Shown: positions 49,319 to 57,789 of the stretch, piece after piece
Numbering within the stretch: position 1 is the stretch's first letter
Layout: the number at the start of each line of letters is the position of its first letter
DNA from: Gemmiger formicilis
Lineage (GTDB): Bacteria; Bacillota; Clostridia; Oscillospirales; Ruminococcaceae
Assembly: GCF_016900095.1 (NCBI RefSeq)
Contig: NZ_JACJJP010000003.1
Coordinates: 62,001 to 126,000 of the forward strand
Direction of reading: 5' to 3'
Length of the DNA stretch: 64,000 nt
Made by a program: the position numbers and the translations under genes
The notes under the pieces: generated by a model
Seen by the model: only the letters and a program-made list of their open reading frames with translations
The model's database searches: none
What the model was told of the DNA's origin: nothing

Positions 49319-50046
49319 GGGCGATACCCCCGGGGGGTGACCAGCCTATCACTGAGAATCCGGGTGGTGGAAGCCCCGATGAAGACGGTGGTGAACATAT
49401 CCATCTCCGCAGTTTCCAGCTGTGCCAGGGTCAGCACCCGGGCGCTCTGGCCTTCCCGGCCGATGTTGCGCACATAGCCGCAGGCCGTTTGGGGATCTTT
49501 GCCCGCCCGGAGCAGGATCTGCACCGCCTTTTGCAGGTAATCGGCCCGCTTGCGGGAACCGGGATTATACAAACACAGGGCAAAATTCCCCTTGGCGGCA
49601 CAGGTCAGGCGGTTTTCGATGACCTCCCAGGGGGTGAGCAGATCGGACAGGGAGATCACGCAGAAATCGTGGCCCAGGGGTGCCCCCAGCACCGCCCCGC
49701 CGGACAGCGCCGCCGTGATACCGGGCACCACCTCGATGTCCACGTCCGGGTATTCGGGGGAAAGTTCCAGCACCGGAGAGGCCATGCCGTAAACTCCGGC
49801 GTCCCCGCTGCACACCATGGCGGTGGGAATTCCCTGCTGCGCCGAGGCCAGAGCATGGCGGCAGCGGTCGATTTCCTGCTTCATGGGGGTGGTGTAGTAG
49901 TCTTTATCCGGATACAGCGGCTTGATCAGATCAATGTACACCGAGTACCCGCAGATCAGCTGCGCCTGGTCCAGGGCCTGCCGGGCCTGTCCGGTAAGAA
50001 ACCGGGCGTCGCCAGGGCCAAGGCCCACCACAAACAATTTATTCAT
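49315..50046 (-). CDS. cbiH: Precorrin-3B / cobalt-precorrin-3 C17-methyltransferase
   Basis: SAM-dependent tetrapyrrole methylase that methylates C17 and drives ring contraction. 243 aa. The family starts VVGLGPGDARFLTGQARQAL and shows TAMVCSGDAGVYGMASPVLEL, VVPGITAALSGGAVLGAPLGHD and LCLYNPGSRKRADYLQKA, which separate CbiH from the other methylases in the run. It overlaps cbiG by 8 bases. Confidence 0.96.
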   Translation of the reverse strand: MNKLFVVGLGPGDARFLTGQARQALDQAQLICGYSVYIDLIKPLYPDKDYYTTPMKQEIDRCRHALASAQQGIPTAMVCSGDAGVYGMASPVLELSPEYPDVDIEVVPGITAALSGGAVLGAPLGHDFCVISLSDLLTPWEVIENRLTCAAKGNFALCLYNPGSRKRADYLQKAVQILLRAGKDPQTACGYVRNIGREGQSARVLTLAQLETAEMDMFTTVFIGASTTRILSDRLVTPRGYRP

Positions 50047-51043
50047 CCTGCCATCTCCAATCCGGGGTGTAGGGTTTCAGGGCCAAGGCCATGGTCACGC
50101 CGTTCCCCGCGTGTTTTTTGCTGAAAAGGGTCCCGCCGGACGCCCGCACCGCGGCCCGCTCGCACACGTTATCCACCCCGGTGACCCTGCGCACAAAGGG
50201 GCTGGGGGTGAAGGTTCCCGGCACGGCGGCCAGTGCGGCGGCGGAGTAGGTTTGCAAAGGCCACCCATGGGCCTTGCAAAAGGCCTGCAGGCCGGGTTCG
50301 TCCTTTTTGAGGTCGATGCTGGCCACGGCACAAAGAGCCTGCTCACATAGGTCGGTTTCCGCCAGCAGCTGGTCCAGTGCCTGTTCCAGGGGTTCGGCAG
50401 CGGTACCTTTGCGGCATCCCACCCCCAGCACCGCGATCCGGGGCACCAGGTGCAGCGCTCCCGAAGCCTCCCGGTGCAGGCCCAGGTACAGATCCCAGGG
50501 GGCGGATGGGGTCAGGCACAGGCCCGGGGGCGTGTTGCCTGCGATGGGGAATTCACTGTACACCCGCACCGGCGTTCCGGCCAGCACCGCTGATGAAACC
50601 GTCTTGATTTTTTCGGGGTTGACGATCCGGCAGTTCTGCCGCTTGGACCATTCGTCCACCGCAAAGACGCCGTTTACGTCGGTGGCGGTGGTGAGCACCG
50701 CCGCAGCGCCGCACAGCCCCGCAATCCGCCGGGCCAGGTCGTTGGCACCGCCGAGATGGCCGGAGAGAATCGGAATGGCCCAGTGGGCGCCTTCGTCCAC
50801 CACCACCACCGCCGGGTCCTGCACCTTACTTTTGATATACGGGGCGATGGCCCGCACCGCAATCCCCGTTGCCCCCACAAACACCAGGGCTCCCGCCTGA
50901 GAAAAGTGTTTCCCGGTCCATTGTGCCAAAGACAAAGGGCTCCCGCAGCGGGCCGCCTGTCCGCCCAACGGCCCGGCCAGGGATTCGGCCAATTGCTGGC
51001 CTTTGTCGGTGAAGGACAGCAGAAAAACCGGTCCCGCGCTCAT
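50039..51043 (-). CDS. cbiG: Cobalt-precorrin 5A hydrolase
   Basis: Opens the delta-lactone of cobalt-precorrin-5A and releases acetaldehyde, a step specific to the anaerobic pathway. 334 aa. Visible regions: LVFVGATGIAVRAIAPYIKSK, ILSGHLGGANDLARRIA in the N-terminal domain, and a C-terminal CbiG_C domain starting VLGVGCRKGTAAEPLEQAL with TYSAAALAAVPG. Overlaps cbiF by 4 bases. Its presence together with cbiK and cbiD shows the early-cobalt (oxygen-independent) route. Confidence 0.95.
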   Translation of the reverse strand: MSAGPVFLLSFTDKGQQLAESLAGPLGGQAARCGSPLSLAQWTGKHFSQAGALVFVGATGIAVRAIAPYIKSKVQDPAVVVVDEGAHWAIPILSGHLGGANDLARRIAGLCGAAAVLTTATDVNGVFAVDEWSKRQNCRIVNPEKIKTVSSAVLAGTPVRVYSEFPIAGNTPPGLCLTPSAPWDLYLGLHREASGALHLVPRIAVLGVGCRKGTAAEPLEQALDQLLAETDLCEQALCAVASIDLKKDEPGLQAFCKAHGWPLQTYSAAALAAVPGTFTPSPFVRRVTGVDNVCERAAVRASGGTLFSKKHAGNGVTMALALKPYTPDWRWQDE

Positions 51044-51798
51044 CCTTCGGTTCCCTGGCGGTAGCCGGTGGTGAAGGTTGGATCATACAACCGGCTGCGG
51101 TCGTATTGTCGGCCCAGGAAGTCCCCCACCAGCACCAGAGCGGTGCGGGAGATGCCGTTTTCCCGGCCGCAGTCAGCCAGGGTGCCCACCGTGCAGCGGA
51201 CCACCTTTTCTTCCGGCCAGGAAGCCTTGTACACCAGGGCGGCGGGGGTTTCCTGGGTGTAAGCGCCTTCCAGCAACGCCCGCTGGACACCAGGCAGCAT
51301 TCCGGCAGAGAGGAAAATGACCATCGTGGCGCCATGGGCGGCCAGGGAGGCCAGGCTTTCCCGTTCCGGCACGGGGGTACGGCCGGCCAGACGGGTGATA
51401 ATCACACTCTGGCTGACCCCGGGCAGGGTGTATTCCGCATCCAGGGCCGCCGCCGCTCCGCAGAAGCTGGAAACGCCGGGGGTGCTCTCATAGGGAATGC
51501 CCGCCTCGTCCAGGGCGTCCATCTGTTCCCGCACCGCGCCGTACAGGCAGGGGTCCCCTGTGTGCAGCCGCACCGTCCTGTGCCGGGCGGCTTCCTGCTC
51601 TTTCATGACCGCCAGCACCTGCTCCAGGGTCATCTCGGCGCTGTTGTAAACGGCACAGCCTTCCTTGGTCAGCCCCAGCAGCGCCGGGTTGACCAGGCTG
51701 CCCGCATAGATCACGCAGTCGGCGGTGCGCAGCAGCTCCGCCCCCCGCAGGGTAATCAGGTCCGGTGCGCCCGGACCAGCGCCCACAAAATGCACCAT
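51040..51798 (-). CDS. cbiF: Precorrin-4 / cobalt-precorrin-4 C11-methyltransferase
   Basis: SAM-dependent methylation of C11. 252 aa. Begins VHFVGAGPGAPDLITLRGAELL and contains CVIYAGSLVNPALL, RLHTGDPCLYGAVREQMDAL and TPGVSSFCGAAAALDAEYTLPG, the CbiF signatures. AAAGGGG before ATG 51798; 19-base gap after cbiL. The C-terminal TALVLVGDFLGRQYDRSRLYD is also typical. Confidence 0.96.
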   Translation of the reverse strand: MVHFVGAGPGAPDLITLRGAELLRTADCVIYAGSLVNPALLGLTKEGCAVYNSAEMTLEQVLAVMKEQEAARHRTVRLHTGDPCLYGAVREQMDALDEAGIPYESTPGVSSFCGAAAALDAEYTLPGVSQSVIITRLAGRTPVPERESLASLAAHGATMVIFLSAGMLPGVQRALLEGAYTQETPAALVYKASWPEEKVVRCTVGTLADCGRENGISRTALVLVGDFLGRQYDRSRLYDPTFTTGYRQGTEG

Positions 51799-51817
51799 GG
51801 TATTCTGTCCCCTTTCC

Positions 51818-52519
51818 TTATTTGTTCACCAGAATGGTGGCAAAGTACCCGGCGTTTTCTTCCGGACGGGTTTCGGTCAGGTTGTCCCAGACCTGTTCTT
51901 CCGGCAAACCGCAGTTACACACCAGGGCGCTTTTGTCCAGCAGGTCCGCCTGTTCCAGGGCGTCCAGCACCCGGGGCAGCTGACGTCCGCTTTTCATGAG
52001 TACCTTGGACCCGGGCGTGGCCAGGATCTCTTCCAGCTCGATACTGCCCGGGGCGATGGTCAGCGGGGTGTCCATGCCGCCGGTCAGCGGCCGGTTGAGC
52101 CGGGCCGCCACGGCGCAGAAGCTGGGCACCCCCGCCACCATGGCGGTGCGGTAGCCCTGTTCTTCCAGAATGGCCTGCAGATACCCGAAGGTGGCATACA
52201 CCGAAACGTCCCCCAGGTTGAGCATAGCCACATCCTGCCCCGCATCCAGGTAGCCCCGCAGGGTTTCGGCGGCGGCTTCGTGGGCTTTGCGGCGCTCGGA
52301 TTCCTGCCGGCTCATGGTGAAGTGAAGCGGCACAATGGCCTTACAGCTCAGGTCCACCGCCTGGCGGGCGATTTCCAGAGCCAGCATCTCCCCGCTTTTG
52401 GTCTGGGGCGCGGCAATCACCGGGCAGCGCCGGATGATGCGCATGGCCTTGAGGGTGAGAAGCTCCGGGTCACCCGGCCCTACGCTGACCCCGTACAGGG
52501 TGCCTTTTAACGTTTCCAC
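51818..52519 (-). CDS. cbiL: Precorrin-2 / cobalt-precorrin-2 C20-methyltransferase
   Basis: Adds a methyl group to C20 of cobalt-sirohydrochlorin. 233 aa. Markers: LYGVSVGPGDPELLTLKAMRII, VIAAPQTKSGEMLALEIA, LNLGDVSVYATFGYLQAIL and AGVPSFCAVAARLNRPL. The start is GTG at 52519 with AAAGGAG 10 bases upstream, overlapping the cbiD stop by 13 bases. Confidence 0.96.
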   Translation of the reverse strand: METLKGTLYGVSVGPGDPELLTLKAMRIIRRCPVIAAPQTKSGEMLALEIARQAVDLSCKAIVPLHFTMSRQESERRKAHEAAAETLRGYLDAGQDVAMLNLGDVSVYATFGYLQAILEEQGYRTAMVAGVPSFCAVAARLNRPLTGGMDTPLTIAPGSIELEEILATPGSKVLMKSGRQLPRVLDALEQADLLDKSALVCNCGLPEEQVWDNLTETRPEENAGYFATILVNK

Positions 52520-53640
52520 TGTGCAAGTATCTCCTTTGCGGTATCACTCAGGCCCAGAAGGCCGTATTGGTTGGAAAAGAGAATCAGTCCCGTCCGGCAG
52601 GCTTCCCCTGCGCGGCGCTGCAGATGCCCGGCGGCGGCGTCCAGCAGCCGCTGCAAAACCGCCAGCCGCAAGCCGGCTTTATCCAGCAGTTCCAGGCAGG
52701 CATCGGTGGTGGGGGCCTGCAGCAGAGCGGCACAGAGTTCCTGCCCCGCCCCGCAGACGGCGGCGTGGGCGCAGAACAGCTCGGTGCGGCAGTCGGCATA
52801 GCGGGAATGGGTGTTCATGATGCCCCCCGCCAGCTTGACCAGCTTGCCGATATGCCCCACCAGCAAAAGGCGTTCCATCCCCTCGGCGGCGGCGATGTCC
52901 AGGGCGTCTCCGATGAAGTTGGAACACTTGACCACCGGCACCCCCAGCAGGTCCAGCTTCTGGTCCCGCAGGAAATCGGCACCGTAGTTGCCGGGGGTCA
53001 GGATCAGGTCGTGCCCGGCGGCGGCCGCCTGGCGGATTTCCAGGACGATGGTATCCACCAGAGCCTGCTCACTCATAGGTTCTACCACCCCGGAGGTGCC
53101 CAGCACCGAGAGGCCGCCTTCCACCCCCAGTTTGGGGTTGAAGGTTTTGCGGGCGGCTTCGGCCCCGCCGGGAATGCGGATTTCCACCCCCAGACCACCG
53201 GCATACCCCAGACGGCGGCAGATTTCGGCGACGGCCTCGGTGATCATACGGCGGGGCACCGTGTTGATGGCCGCCGCCCCCACCGGCTGGTCCAGACCAG
53301 GTTTGGTCACCCGGCCCACCCCCTCGCCGCCGTCCACTGCAATGCCGGGGGCGTCGGTGCGGACAACGAGCGCTTCCACCACCATGCCGTCGGTGATGTC
53401 GCAGTCGTCGCCTGCATCCTTTTCCACCCCGCACAGGGCCGCCGCATATTCCATGCGGCAGTACCGGGGCAGTACCTCCACCGGCCAGCCCTTGGGGGTG
53501 GTCAGGCAGACGGTGCGCGGCGCACAGCCGGTAAGCAGCAGTTCCGCCGCTCCCCGGGCCGCCAGCGCCGCACAGGTACCGGTGGTGTAACCGCAGCGCA
53601 GCAGCCGCTGGCCGCTGCGCACATAGTGTTCAAAACTCAT
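52507..53640 (-). CDS. cbiD: Cobalt-precorrin-5B C1-methyltransferase
   Basis: Methylates C1 after ring opening, in the anaerobic pathway only; not related in sequence to the other methylases. 377 aa. It begins with the conserved LRCGYTTGTCAALAARGA, then DDCDITDGMVVEA, GVGRVTKPGLDQPVGAAAIN, LGTSGVVEPMSEQALVDTI, LTPGNYGADF and VKCSNFIGDALDIAAAEGM. ATG 53640 overlaps the cbiK stop by 4 bases; the frame is open upstream through cbiK but that part is not CbiD. Confidence 0.97.
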   Translation of the reverse strand: MSFEHYVRSGQRLLRCGYTTGTCAALAARGAAELLLTGCAPRTVCLTTPKGWPVEVLPRYCRMEYAAALCGVEKDAGDDCDITDGMVVEALVVRTDAPGIAVDGGEGVGRVTKPGLDQPVGAAAINTVPRRMITEAVAEICRRLGYAGGLGVEIRIPGGAEAARKTFNPKLGVEGGLSVLGTSGVVEPMSEQALVDTIVLEIRQAAAAGHDLILTPGNYGADFLRDQKLDLLGVPVVKCSNFIGDALDIAAAEGMERLLLVGHIGKLVKLAGGIMNTHSRYADCRTELFCAHAAVCGAGQELCAALLQAPTTDACLELLDKAGLRLAVLQRLLDAAAGHLQRRAGEACRTGLILFSNQYGLLGLSDTAKEILAQWKR

Positions 53641-54404
53641 GAATTTTGCTCCCGCAATTCCCGCAGATGAGCGGTGTACAGGGTTTGCACCGCCGGCAGA
53701 GTTCCCAGTCCCCGCAGGGTACAGCGGACGGAAACGCCCGCCGCGCTCAGCCGGGACTTCCAGCTGTCCGGGTCGTCCCCGGCCATATCGTTGCAGGCGT
53801 GGTCCCCCGCCACCAGCATGAGGGGCATCAGGTGGGCGGCACGGATGCCCGCCCGCTCCAGCTGGGGAAGGACCTGGTCCAAAGTGGGCCAGCCTTCCAC
53901 AGTGGCCACGTACACATCGGTGCGGCCCATCATATGAAAGACCGTCTGCAAGGCCGGGTACACCACCCCCGAAAAGTGTTCGGTGCCGTGGCCCATGAGC
54001 AGCAGCGCCTCGCCGGAAACCGGCGGGCAGGCTTCGGCTATGGCCGCAGCCAGGACGCGCAGGTCTTCCACCCCTGCCAGCAGCGGCTTGCCCAGGGCGA
54101 TGGAGGAAAAACGATCCTGCCGGGATTCCACCTCCCGGCGGATGCAGTCGTACTCCTGCCCATACAGAAAATGGGTGGGCTGCACGAGCACCTCTTTTCC
54201 GGCCAGGGCTTCCAGTGCTTCGGGCAGGCTTTGCACCCTTTCGCCCCGGCTTTGCAGGATACGGCGGATGGTGGGGCTGGTGAAGGCCCGCACGAAGGCC
54301 AGATCCGGGGCCGATTGCTGCAATGCGGTTTCCACCGCCGAGATACTTTCCCGGGCGGCGGGCACACTGGTGCCGAAGCTGACACAAAGCAAGGTTTTTG
54401 GCAT
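53637..54404 (-). CDS. cbiK: Anaerobic cobaltochelatase (sirohydrochlorin cobalt chelatase)
   Basis: Inserts Co(II) into sirohydrochlorin, the entry step of the anaerobic route. 255 aa, the long CbiK type rather than the short CbiX. Key parts are LCVSFGTSVPAARESISAVE, VQPTHFLYGQEYD, LLLMGHGTEHFSG with a metal/proton-accepting His, and MLVAGDHACNDMAGDDPDSWK with the second His. AAGGAGAA lies 10 bases before ATG 54404. The 43-base gap after the ABC transporter ATPase gene is the longest within the operon. Confidence 0.96.
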   Translation of the reverse strand: MPKTLLCVSFGTSVPAARESISAVETALQQSAPDLAFVRAFTSPTIRRILQSRGERVQSLPEALEALAGKEVLVQPTHFLYGQEYDCIRREVESRQDRFSSIALGKPLLAGVEDLRVLAAAIAEACPPVSGEALLLMGHGTEHFSGVVYPALQTVFHMMGRTDVYVATVEGWPTLDQVLPQLERAGIRAAHLMPLMLVAGDHACNDMAGDDPDSWKSRLSAAGVSVRCTLRGLGTLPAVQTLYTAHLRELREQNS

Positions 54405-54447
54405 AGTTCGTTGTTCTCCTTGGATGTTCCGCCGGGGTTGGGCGGGA

Positions 54448-55227
54448 TCATCTTGTTATTGTACCACATTCGGGGCGGAAAAGGATATAGGGTACACCAT
54501 TTTCATCCGGCAGCACCCGGGCGTGAACCCCGTACACCTTCTGAAGGAGGGTGGGGGTCAGAACTTCCGCCGGGGTGCCTTCGGCCACAATGGCACCTTC
54601 CTGCAGCACCACCAGACGATCACAGTACAAAGCGGCGATATTCAGGTCATGCACGGCCGCAACGACCGTCTTGCCCAGCCCCCGCACCAGATCCATGAGC
54701 TGCAGCTGGTAGCGGATATCCAGGTGGTTGGTGGGTTCGTCCAGCAGCAGGCAGGGCGTCTGCTGGGCCAGGGCCCGGGCCAGTACCACCCGCTGCTGTT
54801 CCCCGCCGGACAGGCGGGAAAAGCTGCGGTCCTCAAACCCGGCCAGTCCCACCGCCGCCAGGCTCTCCCCCACCAGGCGGAAATCCTCGGGGGTGTCCCG
54901 CTGGAGGGCACGCTTGTGGGGACTGCGGCCCATGAGCACCACCTCCCGCACCGTGAAATCAAAGTTGTAGGTATTGTGCTGGGCCACCATGGCCATGCTT
55001 TGGGCCGATTGGCGGGGCGTATAGTCCTGCAAAAGACGGCCGTCCAGCAGCACGGCACCGCCTTCCGGACGCAGAACCCGGCCGATGCAGCGCAGCAAGG
55101 TGGATTTTCCGCTGCCGTTGGGCCCGATGATGCCCAGGACTTTGTTTTCGGGAATGTCCAGGGTCACATCCCGCAGCACCGGGCGTCCACCCAAGGCTTT
55201 TTGCAGATGCTGTACCGTGATTTTCAT
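54448..55227 (-). CDS. ABC transporter ATP-binding protein, FecE/BtuD type
   Basis: ATPase of a corrinoid or metal-chelate importer, 259 aa. Walker A G-P-N-G-S-G-K-S-T in VLGIIGPNGSGKSTLLRCIG, Q-loop with VAQHNTYNFDFTVREVVLMG, ABC signature LSGGEQQRVVLARALAQ, Walker B CLLLDEPTNHLD and switch His in VVAAVHDLNIAALY. Overlaps the permease gene by 4 bases. Riboswitch control and operon content make cobalamin or cobinamide the likely cargo, but this class also carries iron siderophores and haem. Confidence 0.93.
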   Translation of the reverse strand: MKITVQHLQKALGGRPVLRDVTLDIPENKVLGIIGPNGSGKSTLLRCIGRVLRPEGGAVLLDGRLLQDYTPRQSAQSMAMVAQHNTYNFDFTVREVVLMGRSPHKRALQRDTPEDFRLVGESLAAVGLAGFEDRSFSRLSGGEQQRVVLARALAQQTPCLLLDEPTNHLDIRYQLQLMDLVRGLGKTVVAAVHDLNIAALYCDRLVVLQEGAIVAEGTPAEVLTPTLLQKVYGVHARVLPDENGVPYILFRPECGTITR

Positions 55228-56321
55228 GCCTCACCACCCCCGAATCCGTACCGGCGGCGTACCATCAGGTACAAAAACACCGGCGCCCCCAGCATGGCGG
55301 TCAGAATGCCCACCGGGATTTCGTTGCCGGGCAGAATGGTGCGGCAGAGCACATCCGCCCAGAGCAGAAACAGCGCCCCGGACAGCGCACACAGCGGAAC
55401 CAGGCGACGATGATCGGTGCCGAAGAGCAGGCGCACCACATGGGGCACCACCAGCCCCACAAAGCCGATGGCCCCCGCCGCATACACCGAAAATCCTACC
55501 AGCAGGGCGCTGACGGTCAGGTATACCAGGCGGTAGCGGTACAGGTCGGTGCCCAGGGTCACGGCGGTTTCGTCCCCCAGCAGCATGAGATTCAGCGTGC
55601 GGCTCTGGGTCAGGAAAAACGCCGTGCCTCCTGCGGCCACCGTCAGCATTACCCCGTTGACCGGCCAGTCGGCGGCGGCCAGGCTGCCCATGGTCCAGCG
55701 CAGGATTTCGGTAGCGGCACGGTCGGCGCTGTGTATGTATAAAAGGAACTGGGAGCCAGCCCCACACACGGCGGACAAGGCGCTGCCGGCCAGAAGCAGC
55801 TTGACCGAATTGGCCCGGCCGCCCACGTTGGCCAGCACCACCACCGCGAAGGAGATGGCCAGTGCCCCGGCAAAGGCCATCAGCCCCACATAGTTGCCGC
55901 CCAGGGCCGTGCCCACCCCCAGCAGCACCGCCAGGGTGACCCCCAGGCCGGCGCCGGAGGAGACGCCCAGGATGTACGGATCAGCCAGCGGATTTTTGAC
56001 AATGGCCTGCATGGCCACCCCGCACAGGGAAAGGCTGCTGCCCACCGCGGCGGCCAGGACCAGGCGGGGCAAACGGATGAGCCAGACCACATCGTGGACC
56101 GCGGTTCCGGGGGCCCAGGCTTCCGGGATGGGTTGCCCCAGCAGCCGGTGGGCCAGTTCATACCGCAGAACGGTGTACACCTGCCCCACCGGCAGCCTGG
56201 TGGTGCCGAAAGAGACCGCCACCACCAGAGACACCCCCAGCCCTGCGGCCAGCAGCACCACGGTCGCCGCCACCAGCCCGTCGGCGGGACGGCGTTTTCT
56301 TGGTATCATACCTTGTTTCAT
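55224..56321 (-). CDS. ABC transporter permease, FecCD/BtuC type
   Basis: Membrane subunit of the importer, 365 aa with about nine or ten hydrophobic segments. Family marks are RLPRLVLAAAVGSSLSLCGV, NPLADPYILGVSSGAGLG, LAGSALSAVCGAGSQFLLY, and VYAAGAIGFVGLVVPHVVRLL, which includes the loop that couples to the ATPase. ATG 56321 follows a purine-rich AAAAGGCGG; an upstream in-frame start at 56375 would only add a non-hydrophobic extension. Confidence 0.94.
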   Translation of the reverse strand: MKQGMIPRKRRPADGLVAATVVLLAAGLGVSLVVAVSFGTTRLPVGQVYTVLRYELAHRLLGQPIPEAWAPGTAVHDVVWLIRLPRLVLAAAVGSSLSLCGVAMQAIVKNPLADPYILGVSSGAGLGVTLAVLLGVGTALGGNYVGLMAFAGALAISFAVVVLANVGGRANSVKLLLAGSALSAVCGAGSQFLLYIHSADRAATEILRWTMGSLAAADWPVNGVMLTVAAGGTAFFLTQSRTLNLMLLGDETAVTLGTDLYRYRLVYLTVSALLVGFSVYAAGAIGFVGLVVPHVVRLLFGTDHRRLVPLCALSGALFLLWADVLCRTILPGNEIPVGILTAMLGAPVFLYLMVRRRYGFGGGEA

Positions 56322-56337
56322 CGGATTCCGCCTTTTC

Positions 56338-57375
56338 TCAGGACACGGACAGATCCGGGTACATGCCCGCGGCAATGGTGCGGATCCCGTCCACGGTGCG
56401 GGGACCGGCGGCGTACACGTCCCCCAGCATCACCGGCTTGACCCGGTCGGCGGCCACGGCGGTCAGGCTTGCCAGGGCCGGGTCCCCGGTGATGGCCCCC
56501 AGCTGCTCGGCCACCACGGTTTCGGGATCATCCCCGGAATAGGCCATGTAAATCACAAAAATCACATCCGGATTCGCCTGCACCAGCTCTTCCTTGCTCA
56601 TCTCGCCGCCTTCCGGCTTGACCAGGGTACCGCCCAGCTGCACCACCATGTCCCCGGCCAGGGAATCGGCGCCGTAGTTGGTCATGCCACCCCCGATGGG
56701 TTCCACCACCGCCACCCGGGGGGAATCCTGTCCTTCCACCGCCGTCAGGGTGGTGGTGATGGCGGTGCGCATCTCCTCCACCAAAGCTTCGGCCCGGCCT
56801 TCCACATCAAAGATGCGCCCCAGGTTCAGAATGTCGGTGTACTCGTTTTCCAGGGTACGAGGGCGGCCGCCGCCCCGGGTGTTGGTGTTGATGTAGGTGG
56901 CCACGCCCTTGTTGTTCCAGCCCGTCACATCCCCCAGATTTTTCTCGCTGAACAGAGATCCCCAGGAAAGAATCATGTCCGGTTCCAGCAGGGTCACAGT
57001 TTCCTTGTCCGGGGCAAAAACGTCTTCCCGGTAGTTCATGGCCGCAAAGCCCTCCTGCCATTCCGGCTTGACCTCATTGTCCAGGCCGTAGCTGGCAATG
57101 ACGTGATCTTCCAGCCCCAGGGCGATCATGGTTTCGATGGAGCCCTGATAGACCGCCACCACCCGCTGCGGGGCTTCCTCATAGGTATAGCTGACTTCGT
57201 CCCCCAGGTAGTTGTAGTTGGTGACGGTGACGGGATAGTGCCCGTCGGCGGCGGTTTCGGCCGTGGCGGGTGCGGGCGACGGTGCAGACGTACCGGTTGC
57301 CGGGGCGCATCCGGCGGTCAGGAGGGCCAGCGTCAGAGCCAGGACACCGGTGCGAAGGTGGTGTTGCCGTTTCAT
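56338..57375 (-). CDS. ABC transporter substrate-binding lipoprotein, BtuF/FepB type
   Basis: Extracytoplasmic binding protein of the importer, 345 aa. Signal peptide with lipobox ALLTAG-C at about residue 23, a short Ala/Pro/Thr linker, then the two-lobed helical-backbone binding fold recognised by QRVVAVYQGSIETMIALGLEDHVIASYG, LLEPDMILSWGSLF, and GDMVVQLGGTLVKPEGGEMSKEELVQANPDVIFV in parts. AGAGAGG lies 6 bases before ATG 57375. First gene of the operon, 41 bases after the riboswitch-linked terminator. Cobalamin-type cargo is inferred from that control. Confidence 0.92.
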   Translation of the reverse strand: MKRQHHLRTGVLALTLALLTAGCAPATGTSAPSPAPATAETAADGHYPVTVTNYNYLGDEVSYTYEEAPQRVVAVYQGSIETMIALGLEDHVIASYGLDNEVKPEWQEGFAAMNYREDVFAPDKETVTLLEPDMILSWGSLFSEKNLGDVTGWNNKGVATYINTNTRGGGRPRTLENEYTDILNLGRIFDVEGRAEALVEEMRTAITTTLTAVEGQDSPRVAVVEPIGGGMTNYGADSLAGDMVVQLGGTLVKPEGGEMSKEELVQANPDVIFVIYMAYSGDDPETVVAEQLGAITGDPALASLTAVAADRVKPVMLGDVYAAGPRTVDGIRTIAAGMYPDLSVS

Positions 57376-57415
57376 AAGATACCTCTCTTTTTGTGGGAGA
57401 ACCGAACAGGCACCG

Positions 57416-57461
57416 CAAAAAAACAGCGGGCCTTTTCTGCCAGACAGCAAAAAAGACCCGC
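57416..57461 (-). terminator. Intrinsic terminator of the cobalamin riboswitch (expression platform)
   Basis: Minus-strand GCGGGTCTTTT and AAAAGGCCCGC (one U-G pair), inner CTG/CAG pairs, then TGTTTTTTTG. It ends 41 bases before the first start codon of the operon. Ligand-bound aptamer would be expected to favour termination. Confidence 0.85.
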
Positions 57462-57590
57462 ACAAAAACAAAGCACGCCAAAACACGGTGTACCATGGTT
57501 TTACCGCACAAACGTTTCGTCCGTCCGCTGCGCGGGTCCCGCCTCCCACGGCCGACGGTTCTGCCCGGCCGTACAGGCGGTATTCAAACA

Positions 57591-57757
57591 GCAAGGCAGG
57601 TCTTCCGGCTCTGGCGTCCTCGTTCCGGTTCAGCCTTCCCATGCCAAAAGCACAGTGACATTGTGCAAACCGGAACTCGGCCATTACGGCGGCGGTCCCG
57701 CGCAGGTCTTGCACCTGCTTCCCTATTCTCCCGGCCGGCATGCGCCCCGGGCACCTT
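57591..57757 (-). ncRNA. Cobalamin (AdoCbl-type) riboswitch
   Basis: Aptamer read on the minus strand. It opens GGTGCCC, then AATAGGGAA, GCAGGTGCAAGACCTGC and GCGGGACCGCCGCCGTAA, has a TGTCACTG element in the middle, and closes with the B12 box GCCGGAAGACCTGCC. The 5' and 3' ends can pair. This fits the cobalamin riboswitch architecture, with control of the 22-gene cobalamin operon. The space to the terminator is about 130 bases. Confidence 0.95.
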
Positions 57758-57769
57758 GTGTCGCTTTGT

Positions 57770-57775
57770 AGTATA
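57770..57775 (-). promoter_or_regulatory. Possible -10 box of the cobalamin operon promoter
   Basis: Minus-strand TATACT, 13 bases before the riboswitch aptamer; no good -35 at the right distance. It lies in the short space after the yaaA stop codon, where no terminator is seen, so read-through from yaaA is possible. Confidence 0.4.
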
Positions 57776-57789
57776 AAGGTAACATAAAC

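Noticed and set aside
53641-54387. Long upstream extension of cbiD in the same frame
   Set aside because: It is a shadow of cbiK; CbiD proteins start at the conserved region after the ATG at 53640.
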